Part shown: one piece after another, positions 50,387 to 58,833 of the stretch
How positions within the stretch are numbered: the stretch's first letter is position 1
Layout: each line of letters opens with the position of its first letter
Assembly (NCBI GenBank): GCA_021297795.1
Contig: JAJTGL010000004.1
Location: 10,843 to 74,842 of the forward strand
From: Planctomycetaceae bacterium
Lineage (GTDB): Bacteria > Planctomycetota > Phycisphaerae > Phycisphaerales > SM1A02
Reading direction: 5' to 3'
Length of the DNA: 64,000 bases
The notes under the pieces: model-generated
Database searches by the model: none
Told to the model about the DNA's origin: nothing
The model's input: only the letters and a program-made list of their open reading frames with translations
Made by a program: the position numbers and the translations under genes

Positions 50387-52111
50387 TCACTTCGTGGACG
50401 AGAGCGCCTTGCGCGACTCCTCGAGGAGCTGCGAGATCTCGATCGGCTTGAACAGGTGGCAGTGGAGGCCTTCCTGGCTCGAGCGCACGATCGAGTGGCT
50501 CGGGTCGTAGCCGAACGCCGTCATGAGGATCACCGGAACCTCGGGGCGCGCGTCCTTGGTGGCGCGGAACACCTCGTAGCCGTTCGCGTCGGGCATGCGG
50601 ATGTCGGAGATCACGAGGTCGAGCGGTCCCCGCGCGGCGGCGCGATCGCGCACCACGCGGATCGCCTGCGCGCCGTCGGCGCATTCGATCACGATCGCAC
50701 CCTGCTGCTCGAAGACCTCGCGCACGGTCGTGCGCGTGGTGGCGTCGTCGTCGGCGACGAGGATCGTCTTCCCGCCGAACGCGGGGTCGATGCGGCCCTC
50801 GCGCATGAACTCCTCGGCGCCGAGGATGCCGCGCTGGGCGGTGCCGACGTTGCGGAGAACCTCGTCGACGCGCGCCGCCTGCTCGGCCACCTCGGCCGCA
50901 AGCGCACGCGTCGCGTCGTCGGTCGTGCGCTCGCGCAGCGCGCGCAGCGTCGCCGCCAGTTCCTCGAGCGGCTTGGCCGCCTCGCGCGCGAGCGTCTCCG
51001 ACATCGCGCGCAACGTGTCGCAGCGCTCGGTGACGAGCAGGTCGAGCATGTGCAGCGAGAGCGCCACGTAGCGCCCCAGCAGCTCCGCGCCGATCCGGTC
51101 CTCGTCGTCGAAGTGGGCGCGCTCGGTGCTCTCGACGTTGAGGACACCCACCACGCGGTCGTAGAGGCGCAGCGGCACGGTCAGCGTGCTGGCGGCGCCC
51201 GGAAGGCCCTGCACGTAGCGGGGCTCCTGCGAGACATCGGCGCACACGATGCTCTTGCCCGTGATCGCGACCACGCCGCTCAGGCCGTTCGATTCGGCGC
51301 GCGCATAGATCCGCTGGCCGATCCCGAGCGGCGCGAGCCCCGAGCTGAAGACAAGCTCGAGCTGCCCCGACTGGCGGTTGGTGAGGCGGTACTCGAAGTT
51401 GTCGAAGCCGAGCACGCTGCGCGTGGCGCCGAGGACGCGCGATTCGAGCGTGCGCAGGCGTTCCGGCGGGTTCTGGGATCGGATCTCGTCGAGATCGAGC
51501 TCGAGAAGCGCCGCGCCGGCCTGATCGATCGCGTCGAGCCTGTCCTGGACGCGCCGCGCGGCCGTCGCATCGACGAGCAGCGCGACCGCTCCCTCGATCG
51601 AGGCACCACCCGAGCCGAGCATCGGCGTCATCACGACGTCGCACCACTTGCCCTGCGCGCGGAAGGTCGCGCGCACGCTCGACGCGGCGTGGTTCGTCGC
51701 AGCATGCGTGCGCCGCCAGTTCTGGATCGCGTGCACGCAAGCATCGGCGAAGCGCCGCATCGTCTCGGGCGGTTGCCGCGAGAGTCCGTGGTTCATCCAC
51801 ACGAGTTCGCCCGTCGGCTCGACGATGCCGACGCCCTCGCCGAGGAGTTCGAGCGCCCGTGTCGCGCGATCGGCCGAACCACTGCTCGCGCGCTCGGTGA
51901 TCGCGTAGTCGACCAGCGCCTGGCGCTGCGTCTCCGACAGTGGCGCGGTGCCGCGCAGTTCGTAGGAAAAGAAACCACGAGACCCGGAGGGGGTGGCATC
52001 GGGGGGTGAACCGCCCGAAGAACCGCCCGAAGAGCCGCCCGAGGGACGACCGCTCGACCCTCCATTCGGGCCTGATGGTCCGCTGTCGCTGTGCGCTTCG
52101 CTCGACATCAT
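50387..52111 (-). CDS. PAS-GAF-receiver protein with a degenerate histidine-kinase dimer domain
   Basis: 574 residues from the first of two adjacent ATGs (52111, 52108). A Gly/Ser/Pro repeat stretch (about 10-45) leads to a PAS-like domain (about 85-195, GVGIVEPTGELVWMNHGLS), a GAF domain (about 215-370) and a helical segment resembling HisKA (ETLAREAAKPLEELAATLRAL). The phospho-accepting His is replaced by Ala, and no ATPase domain follows. A complete receiver domain ends the protein: acidic VADDD, phospho-Asp in DLVISDIRMPD, Lys in FKPIE. It is probably a sensory scaffold or phosphate sink rather than a kinase. The partner kinase is not in the window. Confidence 0.8.
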   Translation of the reverse strand: MMSSEAHSDSGPSGPNGGSSGRPSGGSSGGSSGGSPPDATPSGSRGFFSYELRGTAPLSETQRQALVDYAITERASSGSADRATRALELLGEGVGIVEPTGELVWMNHGLSRQPPETMRRFADACVHAIQNWRRTHAATNHAASSVRATFRAQGKWCDVVMTPMLGSGGASIEGAVALLVDATAARRVQDRLDAIDQAGAALLELDLDEIRSQNPPERLRTLESRVLGATRSVLGFDNFEYRLTNRQSGQLELVFSSGLAPLGIGQRIYARAESNGLSGVVAITGKSIVCADVSQEPRYVQGLPGAASTLTVPLRLYDRVVGVLNVESTERAHFDDEDRIGAELLGRYVALSLHMLDLLVTERCDTLRAMSETLAREAAKPLEELAATLRALRERTTDDATRALAAEVAEQAARVDEVLRNVGTAQRGILGAEEFMREGRIDPAFGGKTILVADDDATTRTTVREVFEQQGAIVIECADGAQAIRVVRDRAAARGPLDLVISDIRMPDANGYEVFRATKDARPEVPVILMTAFGYDPSHSIVRSSQEGLHCHLFKPIEISQLLEESRKALSSTK

Positions 52112-52280
52112 CGCGCTCGCATCCCGCACGGCGTCCTGCCGCGCGCTGACCCCGATCGGGGTTCGTCGAGAGTGTAGATCCTTCCAGCGCTCGTGTCGGA
52201 GTTCAAGCCCGGTTTCATCCCGTCTTTGGGTCCGCGCCAGACAACAGCAACGGGCATGGCGGGAAGGGCCGAACCCGTCG

Positions 52281-53369
52281 ATGATCACCAGTCCGCGCGA
52301 TCCGCTCGGTACACTCCCGGCCGTGTCCGACGCGTCCCGTGGAACTCCCCTTGGCGCCATCGCCGCGCGCACGGCAACCGTGCCGGACGCGTCTCGTGAG
52401 CGCGGTCTGTCGATCGCGGTACGTGCACGAGGTCTGACCAAGCGATTTGGATCGGTCGAGGCCGTCCGATCGGTGTCGTTCGAGCTGCCCGGACATGGTG
52501 TGTGTGGCCTGCTCGGCCCGAACGGCGCTGGAAAAACGACGACGATCCGCATGATCGCGGGTGTCCTGCTGCCCGATGCGGGTTCGCTCGAGGTCGCGGG
52601 GCATGATGCCTCCTCCGACGGCGCGCGGCTCCGCGCTTCGGTCGGGTACCTGCCCGAATCGGCGCCGCTCTATCCCGAACTCACCGTGCGCGAGCACATG
52701 CGTTTCCGCGCGTCGCTCCGAGGGCTTTCCGGTCGCGGCGCGCGTGCGGCGATCGACGACGCGATGGAGCGGACCGATGTCGCCCGCTTCGCCGATCGAT
52801 GCGCGGGCACGCTGTCGAAGGGCATGCAGCAGCGCGCGGGGCTGGCGCAGACGCTCCTCGGCGAACCGCGCGTCCTGATCCTCGACGAGCCGTCGGTCGG
52901 ACTCGACCCCGGGCAGACGCTCGCCTTCCGGGCGCTTGTGCGTGAACTCGGGAAGAGTCGCCTTGTCCTCCTTTCGTCGCATCTCCTCTCCGAGGTCGAG
53001 GACGTGTGCACCGAGCTCGTGCTGTTCGCCCGCGGGCAACTCGTCGCGCACGAGTCGATCGAGAGTTTCCGCGCCCGTGCCGGCGGAGGTCGTGCGTTCC
53101 GGCTCGAGAGCGACCGATCCTTGGCGCAGCTTGCGGCGATCGCCGAGGTCGCGCAGATCACCGAGGAGCGTCCGATCGGCACTGCCGATGGATCCGCCGG
53201 CGACGGCTGGTACGCCTCGATCGGCGAACTGCGGGAAGGCTCGTCGCGCAGCGATCTTGCGCGCGTCCTGCGCGGGGCGGGGGTCGCCGTCCGCGCGCTC
53301 GAATCGGCCGACGCGCGGCTCGAGGAGATCTTCGTCTCCCTCGTCGCCGGCAACGGAGGCGCGCGATGA
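52281..53369 (+). CDS. ABC transporter ATP-binding protein (GldA-like)
   Basis: 362 residues if the ATG at 52281 is used; the domain starts near GLTKRFGS, so a later start is possible. Walker A GPNGAGKTT, Q-loop (YLPESAPLYPELTV), a signature-like LSKGMQQRAGLAQTL, Walker B RVLILDEPSVGLDP and H-loop LLSSH are all present. The C-terminal extension is of the type seen in ABC-2 exporters. It overlaps the permease gene by ATGA. With the next two genes it matches the arrangement of GldA/GldF/GldG gliding-type transporters, which many non-gliding bacteria also carry. Confidence 0.9.
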   Translation: MITSPRDPLGTLPAVSDASRGTPLGAIAARTATVPDASRERGLSIAVRARGLTKRFGSVEAVRSVSFELPGHGVCGLLGPNGAGKTTTIRMIAGVLLPDAGSLEVAGHDASSDGARLRASVGYLPESAPLYPELTVREHMRFRASLRGLSGRGARAAIDDAMERTDVARFADRCAGTLSKGMQQRAGLAQTLLGEPRVLILDEPSVGLDPGQTLAFRALVRELGKSRLVLLSSHLLSEVEDVCTELVLFARGQLVAHESIESFRARAGGGRAFRLESDRSLAQLAAIAEVAQITEERPIGTADGSAGDGWYASIGELREGSSRSDLARVLRGAGVAVRALESADARLEEIFVSLVAGNGGAR

Positions 53370-56152
53370 CGGGCTCCCTCCGCCGGATCGCCGTGATCGC
53401 GCGCCGCGAGGTCGCCAGTTCCTTCGCGGGACCGACCGCGTGGATCGTGCTCGCGATCTCGGGCGCGGTCGCCTGCGCGGCGTTCTTCGCGGGTGTCTTC
53501 GAGGATGCGCGGCCAGCCACGCTGCGCAGCGCGCTCCTCGCGGCGGGCTGGGCGCTGCTCGCGACGGCGCCCGCGATCTCGATGCGCGCCTTCAGCGAGG
53601 AGTTTCGCCTCAAGACATGGGAGACGCTCTTCGCCAGTCCGCTGACGCCGATCGAGATGGTGCTCGGAAAGGCGATCGGATGCGCGGTGCTGGTCCTCGC
53701 GAGCCTCGTGCCGCTCGCGGTTCTCGTCGTTCCGCTCGAGGTTTACGCAGCGCCCGATCTCGGCGAAGCGGCCTGCGGACTCCTCGGGCTCTTCCTCGCG
53801 GGTCTTGCGGCCAGTTCGATCGGCATCGCCGTCAGCGCGGCGACCGCAAGCCAGACCGTCGCGTTCCTCGGAGCGTTTTTCCTTTGGTTCGCGCTCGTCG
53901 TCGGATCACGGCTGGCGGTCGGCGCGGTGCCGCTCGAGTGGGCGCCGACCGTGGCGGCGTGCGATCCCTTGCGAAGGCTCGAGGGCTTCGCGCTCGGACT
54001 CTTCGATACGGGCGCGGTCGCTTACTTCCTCGCGCTTGCGGCGGCTGGGCTTGTGACGGCGGTCGTCCTGCTCGAGCGGCTGCGCATCCGCTCGGCGCGT
54101 TCACGCATCGCGCGCGCTCTCGGTGCGCTCGAGGGGCCGGTCTTCGTCGTCAGCGCCTGGACGGCGCTCGCGGCGGCCGGCGTGCTGTTCGCACAGCCGG
54201 CGTTGCGCACCGAACTCGATGCGACCAAGACGCGCGCGTACAGCCTCGCGCCCTCGACCGAGGAACTGCTTGCGGGTCTCGAGGGTCCGTGGAAGGTCTT
54301 GCTCTTCGTGGACGCGGCGAAGTCCGATCCCGCGGTGCTGAGGCAGGTCGACGAGGTGCTCGAGCGCTTCCAGGATGCAAACCCTGCGATCGACGCGCGG
54401 CGCATCGACCCAACCGATCCCGCGTCGAGCGGCGTCTTCGAGGCTGAACTCGCCGGAATCGTCGCCATGCGCGCCGGCGACCTCGCGCGCAGCGAGGAAG
54501 CGATCCGCCGTGGACTCGAGGTCTTCGACGCGTTCCGTGCCGAGAGCGCGACGCAGCCCGCGGGTCTGCGCGCGGCGGCGGGGCAGTTGCCCGCCGAGAG
54601 TCCGGCGCGTCGCACGCTCGAGCAACTGGCGGGCATGTTCGCGCAGGTCGCCGAGGATGGCGGCCAGTTTCGTTCCCGCGTGAGCGAACTGGCGAAGACA
54701 AGCGCCACTCGCCCGCTGCCCGACATCGAAGGCGCGCGCAGCGCGCTTGCGCAGGGCTTCCGCCTGTGGAGCGATCAGCTCTCGTCGGCGGCGTCGATCT
54801 TCGCCGGATGGCGCACGCAGACGTCGCTACCAGCCGCGGTGCGCGGCGTCGCGCAGGCGCGCGTCGCGCCGTTCGAGGAGATGGCGATGAAGATGCTCGC
54901 GGCGCGGCAGGAACTGGAGGCGCTGCCGGCGCTCGAGTTCGACCTCCTCGGTCGCGAACTGACCGAGGGCGAGGCCGCCGTGGTGGTCGGTGCCGGGCGC
55001 ATGGCGACCGTTCCGGCGTGGCGGATCTTCCCGCGGTCCGGTGCGCTCGAGGGTGACGCGGGCCGCTACAGCTTCTCGTTCCGCGGCGAGGAAGTGCTCT
55101 CGGGCGCGATCCGCAGCATCGCTTCCGGCTCGATGCCCGAGGTCGTCTTCCTCCATGGCGAGCGCGACTCGCTCCTTCGCCGCAAGCAGGACTTCAGCGA
55201 CCTGACAGCCGTCGCCGACGCGCTTCGAAGCGCGGGCTTCGGCGTCACCGAGTGGACGCCTGGGCGCGGCGCGCGGCCGGCGAAGCGCGAGGGGCGTCCA
55301 CAGGTCTTCGTCGTGCTGCCGGCGCTCCGGCGTGCGCAACTCGAGCTCTCGCGCGAGGAGCGACTGCTCGCAACGATGGCCGCCGAACTCGTCGCCGAGG
55401 GCGCCCCGGTGCTCGTGACCGCCGGACGCAGCATGCTCGCGGTGCTCGGGCAACCCGATCCGTGGGACACGCTCCTCGAGCCCTTCGGGCTCTCGCCCGA
55501 TGCCGGCAAGGTCGTGCTCGAACTGGTTGCCCGCGACGATGGCACGCCCCAGTCGCAGTCGTGGCAACTGCTGCGTCGCGTGCCGGATTCGCCGATCGCG
55601 CCGCGCCTGGCAGGGCGGCCGATCCTCCTCAATCAGCCGCTCCCGATCGAATTCTCGCCCGAGGTTCCCGCGGGGGTCTCGCGCACCGTCGTCGCCGAGA
55701 TCGAGCCCGACCCCGCGCGCTGGATCTCGGACGACTGGCGCGGCGACGGCGATGGCGTGCGCGAGGTACCCGCGTCGAAGCGCCTCACCAAGGCGATTCC
55801 CGTGGCGGTGACCGCCGAGCGCTCGATCCCCGGCGGCATGCAGCGCGTGGCGATCGTCGGGAGCGGTGGGTGGCTGCTCACGAGCCTCGCCGATCTGTCG
55901 GACGACCTCGGCGGAGGACGCACCGCGCTCGGAAACGCTGGAAACCGCGAACTCCTCCTCGCGCTCACCGCCTGGCTCGCCGGACGCGGGGATCTCCTCG
56001 ACGCGGGTCTCTCGGGTCGCGAGGTTCCGCGCATCGAGGGACTCGGAGATGGCGCGCGTCGCGCGTGGCTTATCGCGGGCGTGCTCTTCCTCGTGGGCGG
56101 TCCGATCGCCCTCGGTGCGATCCACGTGGGTCGCCGGAGGCGTCGCGCATGA
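53366..56152 (+). CDS. Fused ABC-2 permease and GldG-like ABC auxiliary protein
   Basis: 928 residues. Residues 1-250 are an ABC-2-type permease with six helices (starting RRIAVIARREVASSFAGPTAW; TWETLFASPLTPIEMVLGK). A further helix near 262-282 starts the GldG-like part: TELDATKTRAYSLAPSTEELLAGLEGPWKVLLFVD, a long soluble extracytoplasmic domain, and a final helix near 905-925 followed by GRRRRRA. Permease (GldF) and GldG are separate genes in Bacteroidetes; here they are one polypeptide. The ATG overlaps the stop of the ATPase gene. Confidence 0.85.
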   Translation: MTGSLRRIAVIARREVASSFAGPTAWIVLAISGAVACAAFFAGVFEDARPATLRSALLAAGWALLATAPAISMRAFSEEFRLKTWETLFASPLTPIEMVLGKAIGCAVLVLASLVPLAVLVVPLEVYAAPDLGEAACGLLGLFLAGLAASSIGIAVSAATASQTVAFLGAFFLWFALVVGSRLAVGAVPLEWAPTVAACDPLRRLEGFALGLFDTGAVAYFLALAAAGLVTAVVLLERLRIRSARSRIARALGALEGPVFVVSAWTALAAAGVLFAQPALRTELDATKTRAYSLAPSTEELLAGLEGPWKVLLFVDAAKSDPAVLRQVDEVLERFQDANPAIDARRIDPTDPASSGVFEAELAGIVAMRAGDLARSEEAIRRGLEVFDAFRAESATQPAGLRAAAGQLPAESPARRTLEQLAGMFAQVAEDGGQFRSRVSELAKTSATRPLPDIEGARSALAQGFRLWSDQLSSAASIFAGWRTQTSLPAAVRGVAQARVAPFEEMAMKMLAARQELEALPALEFDLLGRELTEGEAAVVVGAGRMATVPAWRIFPRSGALEGDAGRYSFSFRGEEVLSGAIRSIASGSMPEVVFLHGERDSLLRRKQDFSDLTAVADALRSAGFGVTEWTPGRGARPAKREGRPQVFVVLPALRRAQLELSREERLLATMAAELVAEGAPVLVTAGRSMLAVLGQPDPWDTLLEPFGLSPDAGKVVLELVARDDGTPQSQSWQLLRRVPDSPIAPRLAGRPILLNQPLPIEFSPEVPAGVSRTVVAEIEPDPARWISDDWRGDGDGVREVPASKRLTKAIPVAVTAERSIPGGMQRVAIVGSGGWLLTSLADLSDDLGGGRTALGNAGNRELLLALTAWLAGRGDLLDAGLSGREVPRIEGLGDGARRAWLIAGVLFLVGGPIALGAIHVGRRRRRA

Positions 56153-57639
56153 GGTGGATCCGATCCATCGTCGCGCTCGCGCTCGCCGCGCTTCTCGCCC
56201 TCGCGGCGCGTTCGCTTTCGGAGGAATCGCCCGACGCCGGTCCGGTGAGGCGGCCGCTCGTCGCCGAAGGCGCGCTCGACCCCGATCGCGTGGACCGCAT
56301 CGAGCTGGTCCGCGAGGGTCGGCGCACGGTCTTCGATCGGACGCCCGGCAGCGAGGGCACGACGTGGACGCAGACCGAGCCCGTCGTGCACGCGGCCGAC
56401 GGCTGGGCGGTGCGCCAGTTGATCACACGGCTCCTGAAGGCCGAGTCGGTGCGCCGCGTCGAGGGTCTGGCGGCGGCCGGCGATGCGAGCGCGACCGATG
56501 CCGAGCGGAAGGCGCTTGCCGACGCAGGGCTTCTCCCGCCGGTTGCGACCCTTGTCCTACGCGAGAGCCCGGCGGATGGCGGTGCGCCGCGCGAGTTCGT
56601 CGTCGAACTCGGTCGACGCAGCCTCGCGGGCCGCGCGTTCGCGCGCGTGCTTCGCGCGGGCGACGGCGCGACCGGAACCGGTGGCTACGACGTCGTCGAC
56701 AGCGCGCTGCACGAGTTCGCGCTCGAGCGCGACGTGCGCGACTTCCGGCGGCGCGAACTCTTCCCGGATCTCGGCGAGGTGGGACGCATCGCGTTCGAGT
56801 CGGGAGGTCGACGCGTGGTGCTCGTGCGCACGAAGTCGGGATTCCGCCTCGAGGCGCCCGTCGCCACGCGTGCGGACCGTCAGCAGGCCGAGGAACTGGT
56901 CGACGCGCTGCGTCGCGCGCGCTCGTCGGGCTTCATCGTCGATGAACCGCGCGAACCGTCGGTGTACGGGCTCGACCCCGCCGCCGCGCGGATCGAGATC
57001 GAACCGGCTGCGTCGGGCGCGACCGGGCGCGCGACGGGTGTTGACCCTGCGCGTCGCGCGCTCCGGATCGGCGATGCAGTGTCGATCGGCGCGCAGGACC
57101 GCTTCGGTCTGGTCGAGGGAACGTCGTCGGTGGTGCGGGTGCCCGCCGCCGAGATCGCGGCGATCGTGCCGCGCGTCGAGCGGTTGATCGACGCGGTCGC
57201 GACGGGCGTGCGGGCGCGGGATGTCGCCCGCATCGAGATCATGCTTGCCGGCGGCGCCGATCCGGCGACCGCTCCGCGCGAGCGGATCGAACTTGTCCGG
57301 GAAGTCGACGGTTGGAGCGCGACGCGCGTCCCGGCCGGCGAAGGCGCCGCACCGATCGTCGGGACGGCGTCGGGCGAGGCCGTCGACCGACTGCTGGCGG
57401 CGCTTGCCGAGACGCGCGCAGGTTCGGTCGAGATCGCGGCGTTCCCGCAGGACCTCCGCGTGGCGGAGATCGTGCTGCGCGGATTCGCGGGCGAGGCGCT
57501 CGATACGGTGCGCGTCGCCCGACGCGAGGGCGGACAGACGATCCTCGAGAACGGCGACGGCGTGCTTCGCGTCCACGGCTCGATCGATCTGCCCGTGTCG
57601 CCGGCGGATCTCGGATTCACCGCGAAGGCCGCGCGGTGA
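56149..57639 (+). CDS. DUF4340-domain protein of the GldFG-type transporter
   Basis: 496 residues. A short N-terminal membrane anchor (about 5-22) leads to a periplasmic beta-rich protein with repeated DUF4340-like units (WTQTEPVVHAADGWAVRQLITRLLKAESVRRV, DVRDFRRRELFPDLGEVGRIAFE, LDPAAARIEIEP). DUF4340 proteins commonly follow GldG-like genes, and this one overlaps the permease stop by ATGA. The transported substrate is unknown. Confidence 0.8.
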   Translation: MRWIRSIVALALAALLALAARSLSEESPDAGPVRRPLVAEGALDPDRVDRIELVREGRRTVFDRTPGSEGTTWTQTEPVVHAADGWAVRQLITRLLKAESVRRVEGLAAAGDASATDAERKALADAGLLPPVATLVLRESPADGGAPREFVVELGRRSLAGRAFARVLRAGDGATGTGGYDVVDSALHEFALERDVRDFRRRELFPDLGEVGRIAFESGGRRVVLVRTKSGFRLEAPVATRADRQQAEELVDALRRARSSGFIVDEPREPSVYGLDPAAARIEIEPAASGATGRATGVDPARRALRIGDAVSIGAQDRFGLVEGTSSVVRVPAAEIAAIVPRVERLIDAVATGVRARDVARIEIMLAGGADPATAPRERIELVREVDGWSATRVPAGEGAAPIVGTASGEAVDRLLAALAETRAGSVEIAAFPQDLRVAEIVLRGFAGEALDTVRVARREGGQTILENGDGVLRVHGSIDLPVSPADLGFTAKAAR

Positions 57640-57696
57640 ACGCCGCTGGCCGCGCATGGCGTGCCGATCACCGGCTGCGACGACGCTCCGCGTGAT

Positions 57697-58833
57697 TCAT
57701 GCCCCGCGACCGGAAGCCGTCCAACGGTAGTGGAGGAGGGCGTCCTCGCCGCGACGGCGCACCGAGAGGAGTCTCGCACGGGGGATCGCGGCGAGCACTT
57801 CGGGCGCGAGTCCGCGTGCCGATCGTCGCGCGACATCGTCGGCGACGAGGAGCGGCGCCACGAACACCCACGCTTCGTCGAGGAGCTGCTCGCGCGCCAG
57901 TCGTCCGACAAGTCCGCCGCCCGCCTCGACGAGCACCGTGGCGACGCCGTCCGCGGCGAGCGCACGCAACGCCGGCTCGATGAGGTCGCCGTTACCGAGA
58001 GGAAGCACGCGTGCCCCGCGCGCGGCAAGCGCGTCGACGCGACGGCTGAATCCGTCGTCGCCGTCGTGTTCGCGTCGAACGAGCACGGTGGTCAGCGCCG
58101 GATCCTGCGCGATCACGAGCGCATCGATGGGCGTGCGGGCATCGGGATCGAAGACGACCCGCCGTGCGGTGCGATGGATGCGCACGTCGCGCGCATTGAG
58201 CCGCGGATCATCCTCGAGCACCGTGCCGATCCCGGTGAGGATCGCATCCACGCGGCCGCGCTCGCGATGCACCATCCGGCGCGAGCGTCCTCCGCTCAGC
58301 CAGCGGCTGTCGCCGTTCGCGAGCGCGATCGCACCGTCGATCGACTGGGCCCACTTCGCCGAGATCCACGGAAGCCCCGTGCGCACACGCTTGAGGAAGG
58401 GGAGCACGAGTTCCAACGCGCCGGCATGCGGCACGTGGAAGGCCGGGATCCCACGCTCGGCAAGCCGGGCGGCACCACCCTTCGCAAGCGGATTCGGATC
58501 GGCGACGGCGTAGACGACTTCGGCCACGCCCGCGTCCGCCAGCGCCTCGCTGCACGGACCGGTGCGGCCTCGGTGGTTGCACGGCTCGAGCGTGACGACC
58601 GCGATCGCGCCCCGCGCGCGCGGGCCGGCGGCGGCGATCGCGTCGACCTCCGCGTGCGGTCCGCCGCACTTGCGGTGATATCCCTCGGCGATCACGCTCC
58701 CATCGGTTGCGGCGAGCACGCATCCGACCATCGGGTTCGGCTCCGCGCCACCGTGGCCGCGGGATGCGAGCCTCGTGGCACGGTCGAGCAGTGCCGCGAT
58801 CCGCGCCTGCGGGAGCGTGGGCGCCGACCTCAC
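57697..58833 (-). CDS. ribD: Riboflavin biosynthesis bifunctional deaminase/reductase RibD
   Basis: 378 residues from a GTG at 58833 that overlaps the stop of the phosphatase gene (GTGA). The N-terminal deaminase has the zinc site HAEVDAI and PCNHRGRTGPC, plus NPMVGCVL. The C-terminal reductase shows WISAKWAQSIDGAIALANGDSRWLSG and LVEAGGGLVGRL. It converts the GTP-derived pyrimidine to the reduced 5-amino-ribitylamino product early in riboflavin synthesis. No other rib gene is in the window. The 57-bp gap to the convergent DUF4340 gene is very short. Confidence 0.93.
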   Translation of the reverse strand: MRSAPTLPQARIAALLDRATRLASRGHGGAEPNPMVGCVLAATDGSVIAEGYHRKCGGPHAEVDAIAAAGPRARGAIAVVTLEPCNHRGRTGPCSEALADAGVAEVVYAVADPNPLAKGGAARLAERGIPAFHVPHAGALELVLPFLKRVRTGLPWISAKWAQSIDGAIALANGDSRWLSGGRSRRMVHRERGRVDAILTGIGTVLEDDPRLNARDVRIHRTARRVVFDPDARTPIDALVIAQDPALTTVLVRREHDGDDGFSRRVDALAARGARVLPLGNGDLIEPALRALAADGVATVLVEAGGGLVGRLAREQLLDEAWVFVAPLLVADDVARRSARGLAPEVLAAIPRARLLSVRRRGEDALLHYRWTASGRGA

